Assembly (NCBI GenBank): GCA_018056545.1
Contig: JAGPFL010000009.1
Location: forward strand, 1-37,253
Direction: 5' to 3'
Length of the DNA stretch: 37,253 bases
Source: Syntrophobacterales bacterium
GTDB lineage: Bacteria > Desulfobacterota > Syntrophia > Syntrophales > UBA8958
Within the stretch, counting starts at the first letter, position 1. Each line of letters starts with the position of its first letter. The position numbers and the translations under genes are program-made. Of this stretch, positions 15,200 to 23,289 are shown one piece after another. The notes below the pieces were generated by a model that was not told where the DNA came from, did no database searches, and saw only the letters and a list, made by a program, of their open reading frames with translations.

Positions 15200-16699
15200 T
15201 TATAGATTGCTGTAAAGGGATACAGTGAAAAGATCGGAAACGAAAGCGGTAAGCTCCTGGAGATTGTTGCAGGGACGAAGCTCGTGAATATAGGGACGAT
15301 ATGCCCCGATATCGCTGTCCCCGTCTCCCCAGAGGATCTCCGGTTCCGGATTCAACCAGACGATACGCCGGCATTTTTCTCCGAGCCGGCCGAGGATGTC
15401 CGCCCGGGGGGAAAGAAAGTTGTTTCTGCCGTCGCCAAGGATGATGAGGGTCGTCCGGCGGTCCAGGACATGGGAGAATTTATCGAGGAATTCGGCGAGG
15501 GCCCGGCCGTAATCGGATATCTCCGGATCTGAATCGTCGGCAACCTTTCCTTCGTCGCCGCCGTAAACGGCGCTGCGGGGGTGGTGGAGCTGATAGGAGG
15601 CCATGATCTCGTCGATGGCCGCCATGGTTTCCCGGCGGGTAAAGGTGTCACTCACCGGGGCGACGCGGGCGATAAAGACGAAGCTTTGAACCTGCCGGAA
15701 GCAATCCTGAAGGGAATAGAGGATGTTGAGCATGAAGGGGACAGCGGCCCATACGGAATAGGAAACGTCGCAAAGGGCGACGATCTTCGGCTTTTGGGGG
15801 AGGCGGCGGCGCCGGAAAAGCTTCATCGGCACACCGTCGTAGCGGACGGCATTGCGGAGGGTGCGCCGGATATCGACGACGCCTTTCTTGCCCGCCCGGT
15901 TGCGGCGGGTAATCCGGTCCTTGTATTTCATGGCCAGACGGGAGATGACGGCGTGCACCGCCTTTGCCTCCGCCGCGCTGAGGTGCTGAAAGGGGATCTC
16001 TCCCAGATTGGCGGGACCGCGACGTCCCTTACCGGTGGGAAAATGGAAGGGAACGATGGGGCGGGCGCCCTCCGACGCCGTCGGTCCTTCACCGGTGGGC
16101 GGGCCACCGTCGAGGAGATACTCTTGAAGATAGAAGCGCAGAGATTCCTCACCGGCGGGAAATTCTTTAGTGAGGAGTTCCCGGAGACGGGCCTCCATCC
16201 TTGTCCGCCGGGCATACGCCAGGGAAGCCTCCTCGCCGGACGCGACAGGGAGGAGATTGACCTCAGGGATGTCCAGGTCTGATGCTTGCAGTTTGAGAAG
16301 CAGATCGAGATAACGAAGGGGATCACGGGCCAGAATGTTCAACAGCTCTTCGGCGTCCGTTCCCTCCGCACCGCCGTCACCGTATATGTCTCGTATCTCC
16401 AGCAGGTTTTCCCGCGCTGCCGGGGTGCTTCGCCGAGTGCCCATGTTCGGGAGGCGGTGGAAGAAGAAGTCGTAAAGTTTGGCGAAGGTATCGCCGTCCC
16501 GGTGGTTCTTGAGAAAATTGGCTTTGAGGACCGTCAGGAATTGCCCCTCTGCGTCAAGGTCTATCCGGTCCATCTGCTCCACAGCATCAATTACCTCCGC
16601 AGGGGAAACGGGAATGCCCGCCGCCCGGCAGATCCGGGCGAACTGGATGATGTTCGTGACCATATTCCTGTTGTTTTTGATGGCGAGGTCGCCCCTCAT
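15200..16699 (-). CDS. CoxE-like VWA domain protein
   Basis: A 499-residue protein of the CoxE/VWA family. The N-terminal half is mainly helical (TNIIQFARICRAAGIPVSP). The C-terminal half is a von Willebrand A domain with the MIDAS motif DVSYS near residue 311 and further conserved parts YGRALAEFLDKF and TLIILGDGRNN. CoxE-type proteins work with a MoxR AAA ATPase to mature or insert metals into partner enzymes, best known for CO dehydrogenase. The MoxR gene lies directly upstream, 33 bases away. No molybdenum enzyme is encoded nearby, so the client is unknown. The ATG at 16699 has only a weak ribosome site; MVTNIIQF, 12 codons in, is an alternative. Confidence 0.83.
   Translation of the reverse strand: MRGDLAIKNNRNMVTNIIQFARICRAAGIPVSPAEVIDAVEQMDRIDLDAEGQFLTVLKANFLKNHRDGDTFAKLYDFFFHRLPNMGTRRSTPAARENLLEIRDIYGDGGAEGTDAEELLNILARDPLRYLDLLLKLQASDLDIPEVNLLPVASGEEASLAYARRTRMEARLRELLTKEFPAGEESLRFYLQEYLLDGGPPTGEGPTASEGARPIVPFHFPTGKGRRGPANLGEIPFQHLSAAEAKAVHAVISRLAMKYKDRITRRNRAGKKGVVDIRRTLRNAVRYDGVPMKLFRRRRLPQKPKIVALCDVSYSVWAAVPFMLNILYSLQDCFRQVQSFVFIARVAPVSDTFTRRETMAAIDEIMASYQLHHPRSAVYGGDEGKVADDSDPEISDYGRALAEFLDKFSHVLDRRTTLIILGDGRNNFLSPRADILGRLGEKCRRIVWLNPEPEILWGDGDSDIGAYRPYIHELRPCNNLQELTAFVSDLFTVSLYSNL
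15206..15226. repeat. Short repeat, copy 1
   Basis: ATTGCTGTAAAGGGATA and the following NAGT recur at 19854-19874 with one mismatch in 21 bases. This copy covers the last codons of the VWA gene; the other is intergenic. Significance is doubtful. Confidence 0.4.
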
Positions 16700-16732
16700 T
16701 ACCGATTTCTCACCCCCCGGCGACAGTCGACA

Positions 16733-17641
16733 TTATGATTGTTTTGACCGGAGGCGTTCCTTTACCTGCTCGATATCGGAGCGGTGCTTGCAGAGGACGT
16801 TCAACGTTCCTATTATGAGCTCCATGGGAATCTCCGTCGCCTGGAGAGCCAGAAGGGAGCGGGTCCAGTCCAGGGTCTCGGAGATGCAGGGCTTCTTTTT
16901 CAGGTCGAGGCTGCGGATGTCCGTCACAATGCCTACGATCTTTTCTACCAGACGCTCGTCGATGCCGGGAACTTTACGGACCACGATTTCTCTTTCCCGC
17001 TCCGGGGAGGGATAGTCAATGTAGAGATACAGGCAACGGCGCTTCAGGGTGTCACTCATTTCCCGGGCGCTGTTGGAGGTGAGGACGACAAAGGGGATGT
17101 GCAGCGCCGTCTTCGTCCCTAACTCGGGGATGGAAAGCTGATAGTCGCTCAACAGTTCGAGGAGAAAGGCCTCGAATTCCGGATCCGACTTATCGACTTC
17201 ATCGATGAGAAGGACGACGGGTTCCGGAGCGGTGATCGCCTTGAGAAGGGGCCGGGGCTGGATGAAATGATCCGAGAAGAAGGCGTTTTCCTGGGCGGCG
17301 ATCTTCTGCACGGCGGCGGCCAGGGTGTCATCGACGGCAAAGATGTCGTGGATCTTCTCCTTGAGCATCTGAGTATAGAGCAGTTGTTTTCCGTATTCCC
17401 ATTCGTAGAGGGCCTTGGCCTCGTCGATGCCTTCATAGCACTGGAGGCGGATCAACTCCCGTCCCAGGGCGCGGGCCACAGTTTTTGCCAGTTCCGTCTT
17501 TCCCACACCTGCCGGACCCTCAACGAGCAAGGGCTTCCCTGTGGCACCCGCCAAGAAAACCACCGTGGCGATCTCCGGGGAGCTGATATAGCCGTGCCGT
17601 TCCAGCGCCACCGCCGTTTTCTCGATACTTTCAAAATTCAT
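16733..17641 (-). CDS. MoxR family AAA+ ATPase
   Basis: A 302-residue MoxR-type AAA+ ATPase. The Walker A motif is GPAGVGKTE (42-50), Walker B LLIDEVDK (about 143-150) and sensor 1 the VVLTSNS segment; LKRRCLYLYIDYPSPERE holds the arginine-finger region typical of the family. These ATPases act as chaperones in the cytoplasm, paired with VWA proteins to assemble or activate metalloenzymes. It is the first gene of a two-gene unit with the CoxE-like protein. Upstream (17642-17829) no gene is seen, so its promoter probably lies there. Confidence 0.9.
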   Translation of the reverse strand: MNFESIEKTAVALERHGYISSPEIATVVFLAGATGKPLLVEGPAGVGKTELAKTVARALGRELIRLQCYEGIDEAKALYEWEYGKQLLYTQMLKEKIHDIFAVDDTLAAAVQKIAAQENAFFSDHFIQPRPLLKAITAPEPVVLLIDEVDKSDPEFEAFLLELLSDYQLSIPELGTKTALHIPFVVLTSNSAREMSDTLKRRCLYLYIDYPSPEREREIVVRKVPGIDERLVEKIVGIVTDIRSLDLKKKPCISETLDWTRSLLALQATEIPMELIIGTLNVLCKHRSDIEQVKERLRSKQS

Positions 17642-17829
17642 TATCGTTGTCCCTCGCCGGTCTATTCCCTTTAAAAGGGATTTTTCGAATTACATAGTAT
17701 TGCTCAATCAGAATATAGACCATCGACCTTCGTGTCAATAAGAAAAGGTCCGGAGAATCGGATAGGGAAAACCGATTATCTCCATATGCCATTAAAACCC
17801 TGTCATCGTCCGTCATGTCCTCCTATAGG

Positions 17830-18567
17830 CTAACCGATGAGCGTGTAAATCTTGTAGGCCGTCATGACGACGATGAGGATGCCGAAGCCCTGCTTGATCC
17901 GGCCGCCGGGGACATAGAGGCTGGTGAGCCGGGCTCCGAGAAAGGAGCATGCGGCCCCCACGAGGAGGAGCGCAATCGTAAGCTGGAAATCGAAGCGTGC
18001 CGTAGTCAGATGGGGAATCAGGGACGAAAAGGAAGGGGGAGTGACGGCAAAGGCGTTGATCCCCGCCGCCTTCTTGGGGTCGAAACCAACGAGGATCAAG
18101 GTCGGCATAAGGAGAAAACCGGGACCGACGCCCAATAGACCGCTCAAGACGGAAATAGGGATGGCCAGCATCAGGGCCAGCTTGAAATTCTCTGTCCCCG
18201 GCCGGGCCTGGACGGGGCGGAAGAGCCGGTAGGCGAGATAGATCACCGAGATGAGGTAGGCAATCCAAACAATCATAACCGGCGTATAGAGGACCAGCCA
18301 GGCGCCGAAGGGGGCGGAGATGGTGGTGACGACGGCCAAGGTGACGGCCTTCCGCCAGTCCACGTAGCCGCTTTTGGCGAAGCCGAAAACGGCAAAGAGG
18401 GCGGTAATGCCGTTGAGGAGCAGACTAAGGGGCTGGACCTGGTGGACAAGATCGGGAAGGAAAAAGGCCAGGAAGGGTACGGCGGCAAAGGCGACGCCCA
18501 GACCGAGCATCCCCGAGGCTACGGAGAGGACGCCCAATCCGGCGACCATGATGAGCGTGGGACTCAT
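17830..18567 (-). CDS. TauE/SafE (TSUP) family transporter
   Basis: A 245-residue polytopic membrane protein of the TSUP family, whose members export or import sulfite, thiosulfate, sulfoacetate or related organosulfur ions. About eight hydrophobic segments are visible; GLLGVGPGFLLMPTLILVGF and the N-terminal GMLGLGVAFAAVPFLAFFL form the two pseudo-repeat signatures, with GINAF close after the second. GGAGGTGG precedes the ATG at 18567. It is last in a unit with thioredoxin and CcdA, so a link to reduced sulfur handling is likely. Confidence 0.85.
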   Translation of the reverse strand: MSPTLIMVAGLGVLSVASGMLGLGVAFAAVPFLAFFLPDLVHQVQPLSLLLNGITALFAVFGFAKSGYVDWRKAVTLAVVTTISAPFGAWLVLYTPVMIVWIAYLISVIYLAYRLFRPVQARPGTENFKLALMLAIPISVLSGLLGVGPGFLLMPTLILVGFDPKKAAGINAFAVTPPSFSSLIPHLTTARFDFQLTIALLLVGAACSFLGARLTSLYVPGGRIKQGFGILIVVMTAYKIYTLIG

Positions 18568-18597
18568 AGAACCACCTCCGGTGTATACAAAAGATGA

Positions 18598-19305
18598 TCA
18601 GCTTCCGAAAAAAGGATTCCCGATAAAATAAATCGCGAGGAGGATTATCACTCCTCCCGCTCCTTTGCGAAACCAGTCGCCGGCCCGTTGCCAGGCCTGG
18701 CTTTCGATCATTTTGCCCACCAGGGCCGCCGAAGTCCCCGCCGCCAGGATGGGTAGGCTGTGGCCCACGGCAAAGAGGGTAATGAGCATCAGCCCCATGG
18801 CGACCTGCTGCTGAATGGTGATGATCGCCAATATCGGGGCGATGAATCCGAAGGTGCAGGATCCGGAAAGAATCCCGTAAGTCAGTCCAAGTAAAAAGGC
18901 CCCGCTGCGCCCCTGCAGATTGAGGCGTTGGAGGATGCCGCCGCCGGATATGGAACAGGCCTGGACGCCGAACATCCCCAGGGCGACCCAGAGGAGCACC
19001 AGACCCACCAGGATCTGCCAGTATGGCCCTACATCTCCCAGCATCCGGCCCAGCAGGGCGCAGATTATCCCCACCGCCGCGATGGACAGAAACAGGCCGC
19101 CACTGAACAGGACTGCGTACAGCCCGGCCCGGCGAGGCGCCAGGACTTCCCGCTGCCCGGCCACATACGCCACCATGAGGGGAATGGAGGCGAGATGGCA
19201 GGGACTGAACAGGACGCTGATCATCCCCCAGAAGAAGCTTCCTGTGGCGGCCAGGAGGGGCGACCCCGTCAGCCATTGATTTACCGTAAGGAAAAAGGTT
19301 TCCAC
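18598..19305 (-). CDS. CcdA/DsbD-type thiol transmembrane transporter
   Basis: A 235-residue membrane protein of the CcdA (DsbD beta-domain) family that passes reducing equivalents from cytoplasmic thioredoxin to the periplasm. Six helices can be placed; the paired transmembrane cysteines are in LFSPCHLASIPLM (early helix) and GSCTFGFIAPILA (fourth helix). It begins with GTG at 19305; AGGGG overlaps the stop codon of the thioredoxin gene nine bases upstream, so the pair is tightly coupled. The exported thioredoxin is the natural electron acceptor. An extra cysteine lies in GVQACSISGGG. Confidence 0.85.
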   Translation of the reverse strand: METFFLTVNQWLTGSPLLAATGSFFWGMISVLFSPCHLASIPLMVAYVAGQREVLAPRRAGLYAVLFSGGLFLSIAAVGIICALLGRMLGDVGPYWQILVGLVLLWVALGMFGVQACSISGGGILQRLNLQGRSGAFLLGLTYGILSGSCTFGFIAPILAIITIQQQVAMGLMLITLFAVGHSLPILAAGTSAALVGKMIESQAWQRAGDWFRKGAGGVIILLAIYFIGNPFFGS

Positions 19306-19314
19306 TTTGTACCC

Positions 19315-19689
19315 CTATTTCACGCCCAGCTTCTGGAGGACGGCGACGATGGCCTCCTCGCTCATGAAGCCTTCATGGCGATATACTTCCTCACCTTTCT
19401 TGTTGAAGAATATCTGTGTGGGGATAGCGCGGATGCCGAAGCGACGGGCCGGTTGGGGATCCACCCAGACGTCGAGAAAGACGATGGCCGCCTTGCCGGC
19501 GTAACGTTTCTCCAATTTCTGGAGGATCGGCGCCATCATCTTGCAGGGGATGCACCGACTCGCCCCCAGATCCACCATGGTGACCATCCCCTTTACCGGA
19601 ACAGCCTTGGCCGGTTCGCCGGCCGCGCCGGCGCCGACCGTGGACAAAAACAAAAATATCAACAGTAGACAAAGAGCATTTCTTTTCAC
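19315..19689 (-). CDS. Exported thioredoxin-family protein
   Basis: A 124-residue thioredoxin-fold protein with a signal peptide (LCLLLIFLFLSTVGAGAAG) and the active site SRCIPCKMM; the cis-proline is in IRAIPTQIFF and the C-terminal helix is EEAIVAVLQKLG. It should act in the periplasm, reduced by the CcdA homologue encoded nine bases downstream. The predicted start is GTG at 19689 with GAGGTGG ten bases upstream. A long inverted repeat at 19773-19804 lies upstream and may regulate this three-gene unit. Confidence 0.86.
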   Translation of the reverse strand: MKRNALCLLLIFLFLSTVGAGAAGEPAKAVPVKGMVTMVDLGASRCIPCKMMAPILQKLEKRYAGKAAIVFLDVWVDPQPARRFGIRAIPTQIFFNKKGEEVYRHEGFMSEEAIVAVLQKLGVK

Positions 19690-19772
19690 CTAAAAATCCA
19701 CCTCTAAAAGCATGATTTCCTTACATTTCGTAAAGAGTGACTCTCCAATGGGGTACAGGAGAACGGGCAGAT

Positions 19773-19804
19773 CGTCATAATTTCACCGGCGGATCGTTAT
19801 GACG
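19773..19804. promoter_or_regulatory. Inverted repeat upstream of the trx-ccdA-tauE unit
   Basis: CGTCATAA (19773-19780) and TTATGACG (19797-19804) are perfect inverted repeats 16 bases apart, in the 265-base gap between the DGC gene and the thioredoxin gene. Spacing of about three helical turns between half-site centres suits a dimeric regulator. Nothing else is recognisable in this gap except a short repeat at 19854. Confidence 0.45.
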
Positions 19805-19853
19805 CCTGTTGATAAAGGGACAGGGCATGGCGGGCTTACTATCACTTTTATGC

Positions 19854-19874
19854 ATTGCTGTAAAGGGATATAGT
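19854..19874. repeat. Short repeat, copy 2
   Basis: Second copy of the 21-base element at 15206-15226 (20 of 21 identical), here between genes. No transposon-like features accompany it. Confidence 0.4.
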
Positions 19875-19954
19875 TTTACAACAAGACGGAAGGGAAATAT
19901 TCTTCCGGTTATGTTTACCGGTGGGGCATTATGCATCTCTATTAAACGGCTCGA

Positions 19955-20359
19955 TCAACCGCAACAGCTCGAAGTGGTTTTTAATCTGGGAACAGGAGAT
20001 GGGGATGACTCGCCGCATATTTCCCGTAACGCACGACGTGCCTTCTCGAGATCTTCAGACGCGATTTCTCCCCCGATGGATTTTTCAATCCCCAATTCCG
20101 TCAGGACCAGATACTTTTTCAGGGGCACCTCCGACTGTTCGAACATCAGCCGGCCGCAGCCGATGGAACAACCATCGATTAAAATGGTATCGTTTTCGGT
20201 GGCCGATCTAATAAAGCCGCGGCGACGGGCGCCGATCCCCGCCAGACAGAAGGGGTTTCCGTAACCCTCCCGCACCAGTTCCAGGGCCAAGATATTGGTC
20301 ATCTGCCCCACATTGGCGGCCCCGCAACAGGCCATAATCAGTGTTGAGGAATTTTTCAT
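19955..20359 (-). CDS. DGC-domain putative zinc-binding protein
   Basis: A 134-residue protein of the DGC family, named after its invariant residues, here DGCSIGCGRLMF near 62-73. The N-terminal MACCGAANVGQMTN and the C-terminal SSCCG add further cysteines, so eight or more possible metal ligands are present. The biochemical role of the family is not established; metal binding is predicted. Its ATG overlaps the ArsR stop by four bases (ATGA), so it is co-translated with the regulator and may bind the same metal or metalloid, perhaps as a chaperone. The function is inference. Confidence 0.8.
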   Translation of the reverse strand: MKNSSTLIMACCGAANVGQMTNILALELVREGYGNPFCLAGIGARRRGFIRSATENDTILIDGCSIGCGRLMFEQSEVPLKKYLVLTELGIEKSIGGEIASEDLEKARRALREICGESSPSPVPRLKTTSSCCG

Positions 20360-20703
20360 GGTTTCGCTCTAATCTCCTCCCTTGAAACAGCAGGGGTCTT
20401 TTCCATCAGGTCGCGGATCTCCCGGTCATCGCCGAGCCAATGTTTTAGGTTCCCCAGGATCGTCGCCGCATAAGGGCTTTTATTGCCGTCGGCCAATGAA
20501 TAATTGACCCACAGGCCATCCTTCTTGAAGGTTACCAGCCCCGCTTCTTCCAGCACCTTGAGATGTTTGGATACCGTAGGCTGGGCAATACCTAAAAGCG
20601 CCTGTATTTCACAAACACAAAGCACCCTTGCTTGCAGAATCTTGAGTAATTTAACGCGGTTCGGGTCCGAGACGGCCTTCATGACCTTGATGAAGTCTTT
20701 CAT
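20356..20703 (-). CDS. arsR: ArsR family metalloregulator
   Basis: A 115-residue ArsR/SmtB winged-helix repressor. The metal-binding motif of the alpha-3 helix, ELCVCDL in classical ArsR, appears as VLCVCEIQ; the recognition helix is AQPTVSKHLKVLEEAGLV. The two cysteines predict As(III)/Sb(III) sensing. AGGGG precedes the ATG at 20703, and a dyad (20715-20738) lies immediately upstream as its probable operator. It heads a two-gene unit with the DGC protein. It may also control the Acr3 and permease genes farther upstream, though these lie behind a separate promoter. Confidence 0.9.
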   Translation of the reverse strand: MKDFIKVMKAVSDPNRVKLLKILQARVLCVCEIQALLGIAQPTVSKHLKVLEEAGLVTFKKDGLWVNYSLADGNKSPYAATILGNLKHWLGDDREIRDLMEKTPAVSREEIRAKP

Positions 20704-20714
20704 CGATAGTACCC

Positions 20715-20738
20715 CTATATTCTTTTATGTAGATATAG
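20715..20738. promoter_or_regulatory. Probable ArsR operator
   Basis: CTATAT (20715-20720) and ATATAG (20733-20738) form a dyad with 12 bases between, 12 bases before the arsR start. ArsR boxes are AT-rich dyads of this size overlapping the promoter. A GC hairpin (AGCCGG/CCGGCT, 20737-20755) abuts it and may terminate the upstream usp transcript. Confidence 0.55.
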
Positions 20739-20775
20739 CCGGAGGTCTCCCGGCTGTCAAGGATTTAAATATTTT

Positions 20776-21666
20776 CTAATCGCGGGGGATGACCAACACC
20801 GGTCGGACATGGTGCTGGGCGACTGCCTCCGTCACACTTCCTAACAATGCCTCTTTGATGTTGCTTCTCCCATGAGAGGCAAGAACGATCAGGGTGACAT
20901 TTTCCGCAGCGGCGATCTTGTTGATTTCCACAAATGGGATGCCCGTCTCGATCCGGGAACGGACGGAATAACCGACAAAGGAGAGCTGCCTTTTCAATTC
21001 CGCCAATCGTTCCTCATCGATGCGGTTGAACGCCGCCATTTTATCCATAAGGTATGGAAAAAGCCGCCGGGTGTCCTGGACATGGAGGAGGATCACCTCC
21101 TTCTCTCCCCCCTGTCGACGGTTTTTCAAAAGCCGGAAGGCCCGGAGGGCGTTCTCCGAAAAATCCGTCGGATAGAGGATCTTGGCACAGATGTCCCGGG
21201 CAAAGAAATGGGGGTTTGCCTCCACTTTCTCCTCCGGGTCATGGAAACGGGCGATAAGCAGGGGGGTGGCTGTTTGCCGTAGGACACGCTGGGTAACGCT
21301 GCCCAGGAGGGCGCCACGGATATAACTGCGCCCGTGCGCCCCCATAACAATGAGGGACGCAGCCAGTTCTTGAGCGACATTGATTATTTCCTGATCCGTA
21401 GCACCTATTTCCACCCGGTATGTCGTCTTGACCTCATGCCGGGCGGCAAGTTCTTCCGCTATGTTACACAGCCTTTTTTCGGCATCGCTCTTCAATTTTG
21501 ACAATAATTTTTCATCCCCGTCCATCCAGCGGACGGCCTTAATGGGATTGATCACATGGAGCAAAACCGCCGCTTCCATACCTACACGCTTCAAATCAGG
21601 GAGGCGATGGACAATCCGTTCCGCATGGCGGGAGAAATCGAGGGGGAATAAAATTTTTCTGAACAT
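20776..21666 (-). CDS. Universal stress protein with two Usp domains
   Basis: A 296-residue protein made of two tandem Usp domains (about 1-145 and 155-296). Each ends with the nucleotide-binding signature: GAHGRSYIRGALLGSVT in the first and ASHGRSNIKEALLGSVT in the second, both of the G-x2-G-x9-G(S/T) ATP-binding type. Tandem Usp proteins are common in anaerobes and respond to stress, but the molecular role is usually unknown. It lies between Acr3 and ArsR on the same strand with 164 bases upstream, so it may belong to the arsenic-response unit. Confidence 0.9.
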   Translation of the reverse strand: MFRKILFPLDFSRHAERIVHRLPDLKRVGMEAAVLLHVINPIKAVRWMDGDEKLLSKLKSDAEKRLCNIAEELAARHEVKTTYRVEIGATDQEIINVAQELAASLIVMGAHGRSYIRGALLGSVTQRVLRQTATPLLIARFHDPEEKVEANPHFFARDICAKILYPTDFSENALRAFRLLKNRRQGGEKEVILLHVQDTRRLFPYLMDKMAAFNRIDEERLAELKRQLSFVGYSVRSRIETGIPFVEINKIAAAENVTLIVLASHGRSNIKEALLGSVTEAVAQHHVRPVLVIPRD

Positions 21667-21739
21667 CGTCTGGCTTCTTCCCTCAGATAATATTTGGAGA
21701 GCGTTGAAACCATTTGGAATTCATTCGCAAAGGGTGATT

Positions 21740-21830
21740 CTCTCCCCTCCCGATAAGCACCGAATTCCCAGATCCCCCCGGCGCTCTCCTTCGAGGGGAT
21801 GGCCGGGGTGGGGGCGGGTTAATATGGGGG
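21740..21830. repeat. C-rich intergenic element
   Basis: The stretch between usp and acr3 is strongly pyrimidine/purine biased (CCCCTCCCG, GATCCCCCCGG, GGGGTGGGGGCGGG) and can fold into imperfect hairpins. It resembles dispersed intergenic repeats known in many Gram-negative genomes, and the element after the permease at 24650-24687 has a similar character. No second full copy occurs in this window. Confidence 0.3.
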
Positions 21831-22946
21831 CTATTTTCTGCGCCTCTTTTTTTGTGCCGCCGCTGTTGCAGGGACCATCCGCCTGATTGGGACCTCTTCT
21901 TTAGCTTCACCGAAGAGCCGTGCCCGGGAGCGGCGGGCCGCCCAGACGAGGACGAGCATGACGGGTACCTCGATAAGCGGGCCGATGACTGTGGCCAGGG
22001 CCACGGCAGGATTGAAGGCCGTAATGGCAATGGCAATGGCGATCTCGAAATCCCGCCCCGTGGAGTTGAAGGCCACGGCAACGGCATCCTTATAGTTCAG
22101 GCCCAGCTTCCAACTCACCAGATAGACAACGGCGAACATAACCCAGAAAAAAATCGTCATGGGCACGGCCATGTGGACGATCAGCATGGGGTTTTCCAGT
22201 ATCAGATCGCCCTTCAGGGCAAACATGACAATGAGGGTAAAGAGGAGCCCGATGATGGACAGGGAATCCAAATAGGTCTTGAAATGCTTGAATCCTTCCT
22301 CGCCCAGCCTGCCCACGGCGATACGCCGGGTGAGAAAACCGGCGACGAGGGGGATGCCGAGATAGAGAAGGACGCTCTCCCCGACAACAAGGACGTCGAA
22401 GGAGACGTCGCCCAGAAGCAGTTTTGCATACACCGGGATCAGGAGCATCTGGCAGATCGAATTGATGGCCACCAGCACAATGGCCAGGGCGTTGTTGCCC
22501 AAAGACAGGAATGTGAAGACGATAACCATGGCGATACAGGGTGCCAGGCCATACAAAACGAGGCCGATGTAGAGATCGGGATAGGCGGACAGAAAGATCT
22601 TCGCCAACAGGAGCATGAAGAACGGCGCGACAAGATAGTTGAAGACCAGAACAATGATCAACTGTTTCGGCGAGGCGGCGGCCTTACCGAGATCCTCGAT
22701 CTTCACGTTCGTCATGGCGGGATAGATCATCAAAAAAAGGCCGATCACCACGCCGAGGGCGAGGCTGTTGGCCAGGGTGAACTGATAGGTCCCTGAAAAG
22801 ATGGCCTTGATGGCATCAATGGGGGGCGTCAGGGCAAAGTTCGAAATGCCGTACAACTTGCCGATGGCAATGCCCACGGCCATGCTGACGACAACAAATA
22901 CGGGTAGAAAACGAAAATCCTGCACTTTCTCCAAATACTTCCTCAT
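21831..22946 (-). CDS. acr3: Arsenite efflux transporter Acr3
   Basis: A 371-residue ten-helix membrane protein of the Acr3 family (bile acid/arsenite/riboflavin superfamily), which expels arsenite using the membrane potential. Characteristic parts are YPAMTNVKIEDLG (75-87), GLAPCIAMV containing the essential cysteine (C137) and FNSTGRDFEIAIAIAI in a late helix with its conserved glutamate. The basic tail QKKRRRK is cytoplasmic. AAAGGAG precedes ATG 22946. It is downstream of a selenoprotein and three thioredoxin-like genes, unlike common ars operons, which suggests coupling of efflux to thiol/selenol chemistry. Family assignment is firm. Confidence 0.92.
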   Translation of the reverse strand: MRKYLEKVQDFRFLPVFVVVSMAVGIAIGKLYGISNFALTPPIDAIKAIFSGTYQFTLANSLALGVVIGLFLMIYPAMTNVKIEDLGKAAASPKQLIIVLVFNYLVAPFFMLLLAKIFLSAYPDLYIGLVLYGLAPCIAMVIVFTFLSLGNNALAIVLVAINSICQMLLIPVYAKLLLGDVSFDVLVVGESVLLYLGIPLVAGFLTRRIAVGRLGEEGFKHFKTYLDSLSIIGLLFTLIVMFALKGDLILENPMLIVHMAVPMTIFFWVMFAVVYLVSWKLGLNYKDAVAVAFNSTGRDFEIAIAIAITAFNPAVALATVIGPLIEVPVMLVLVWAARRSRARLFGEAKEEVPIRRMVPATAAAQKKRRRK

Positions 22947-23010
22947 TGTTAAAAAATACTCCTTTTCAATTGATAGGAGAACCTTATCCCCTTTGTTTTA
23001 CATCAATTTG

Positions 23011-23034
23011 CCGGGCCCCTCAACGAGGGGCCGG
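23011..23034 (-). terminator. Hairpin between the selenoprotein gene and acr3
   Basis: CCGG-CCCCTC pairs with GAGGGG-CCGG around AAC, with one bulged G. It starts ten bases after the selenoprotein stop. There is no T-run on the minus strand, so it may attenuate or protect the transcript rather than end it. Confidence 0.45.
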
Positions 23035-23043
23035 ATTCACCGG

Positions 23044-23289
23044 TCAAGTGCCGCCAAAAAGGGGAACAGCGCCCCGCAGAGTTGCTTCGCCTTGGAAGCC
23101 GACGGTCACCCTGCCTCCGTCCACGATTACTGGAACCTGCCGTTTGCCGCCCGACAGGGCCAGCATCTCCGCCAGTTTGGCAGGATCTTCGTCGACATTA
23201 AAATAGATCGCCCTGTCCCCGTAGGCCGCCCGAGCCTGGTTGCAGAAGGGTCAGGTGTCTGTTCCGTAAATAATAATCTTTGGCTCCAT
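23044..23289 (-). CDS. Glutaredoxin-like selenoprotein (Uxx-star type), in-frame TGA
   Basis: From ATG 23289 to TGA 23044 the minus strand reads an 81-residue protein interrupted by a single in-frame TGA at codon 13 (23251-23253). The sequence around it is IIIYGTDT-U-PFCNQARAAYG, so the TGA replaces the first cysteine of a glutaredoxin CPFC, giving UxxC. Downstream homology continues without a break: RAIYFNVDEDPAKLAEML, then SGGKRQVPVIVDGGRVTVGF with the cis-proline VPV. This matches the small glutaredoxin-fold group called Uxx-star (seleno)proteins as I recall it. AAGGAG seven bases upstream gives a strong start. A hairpin suitable as a bacterial SECIS begins 13 bases after the TGA. Selenocysteine would act as the nucleophile, probably in the cytoplasm. 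Alternative: a nonsense-mutated Cys homologue. Confidence 0.87.
23223..23237 (-). promoter_or_regulatory. Candidate SECIS hairpin
   Basis: AGGC and GCCT pair around the seven-base loop TCGGGCG, which contains the guanines expected in a bacterial SECIS apical loop. The loop begins 17 bases after the in-frame TGA, inside the usual window. An extra CC/GG pairing below a bulge can lengthen the stem. Folding was judged by eye only. Confidence 0.45.

Noticed and set aside
21852-22796. Plus-strand frame opposite acr3, rich in D, E, G and H
   Set aside because: Antisense of membrane-protein codons characteristically gives such acidic/His-rich nonsense; Acr3 is certain.
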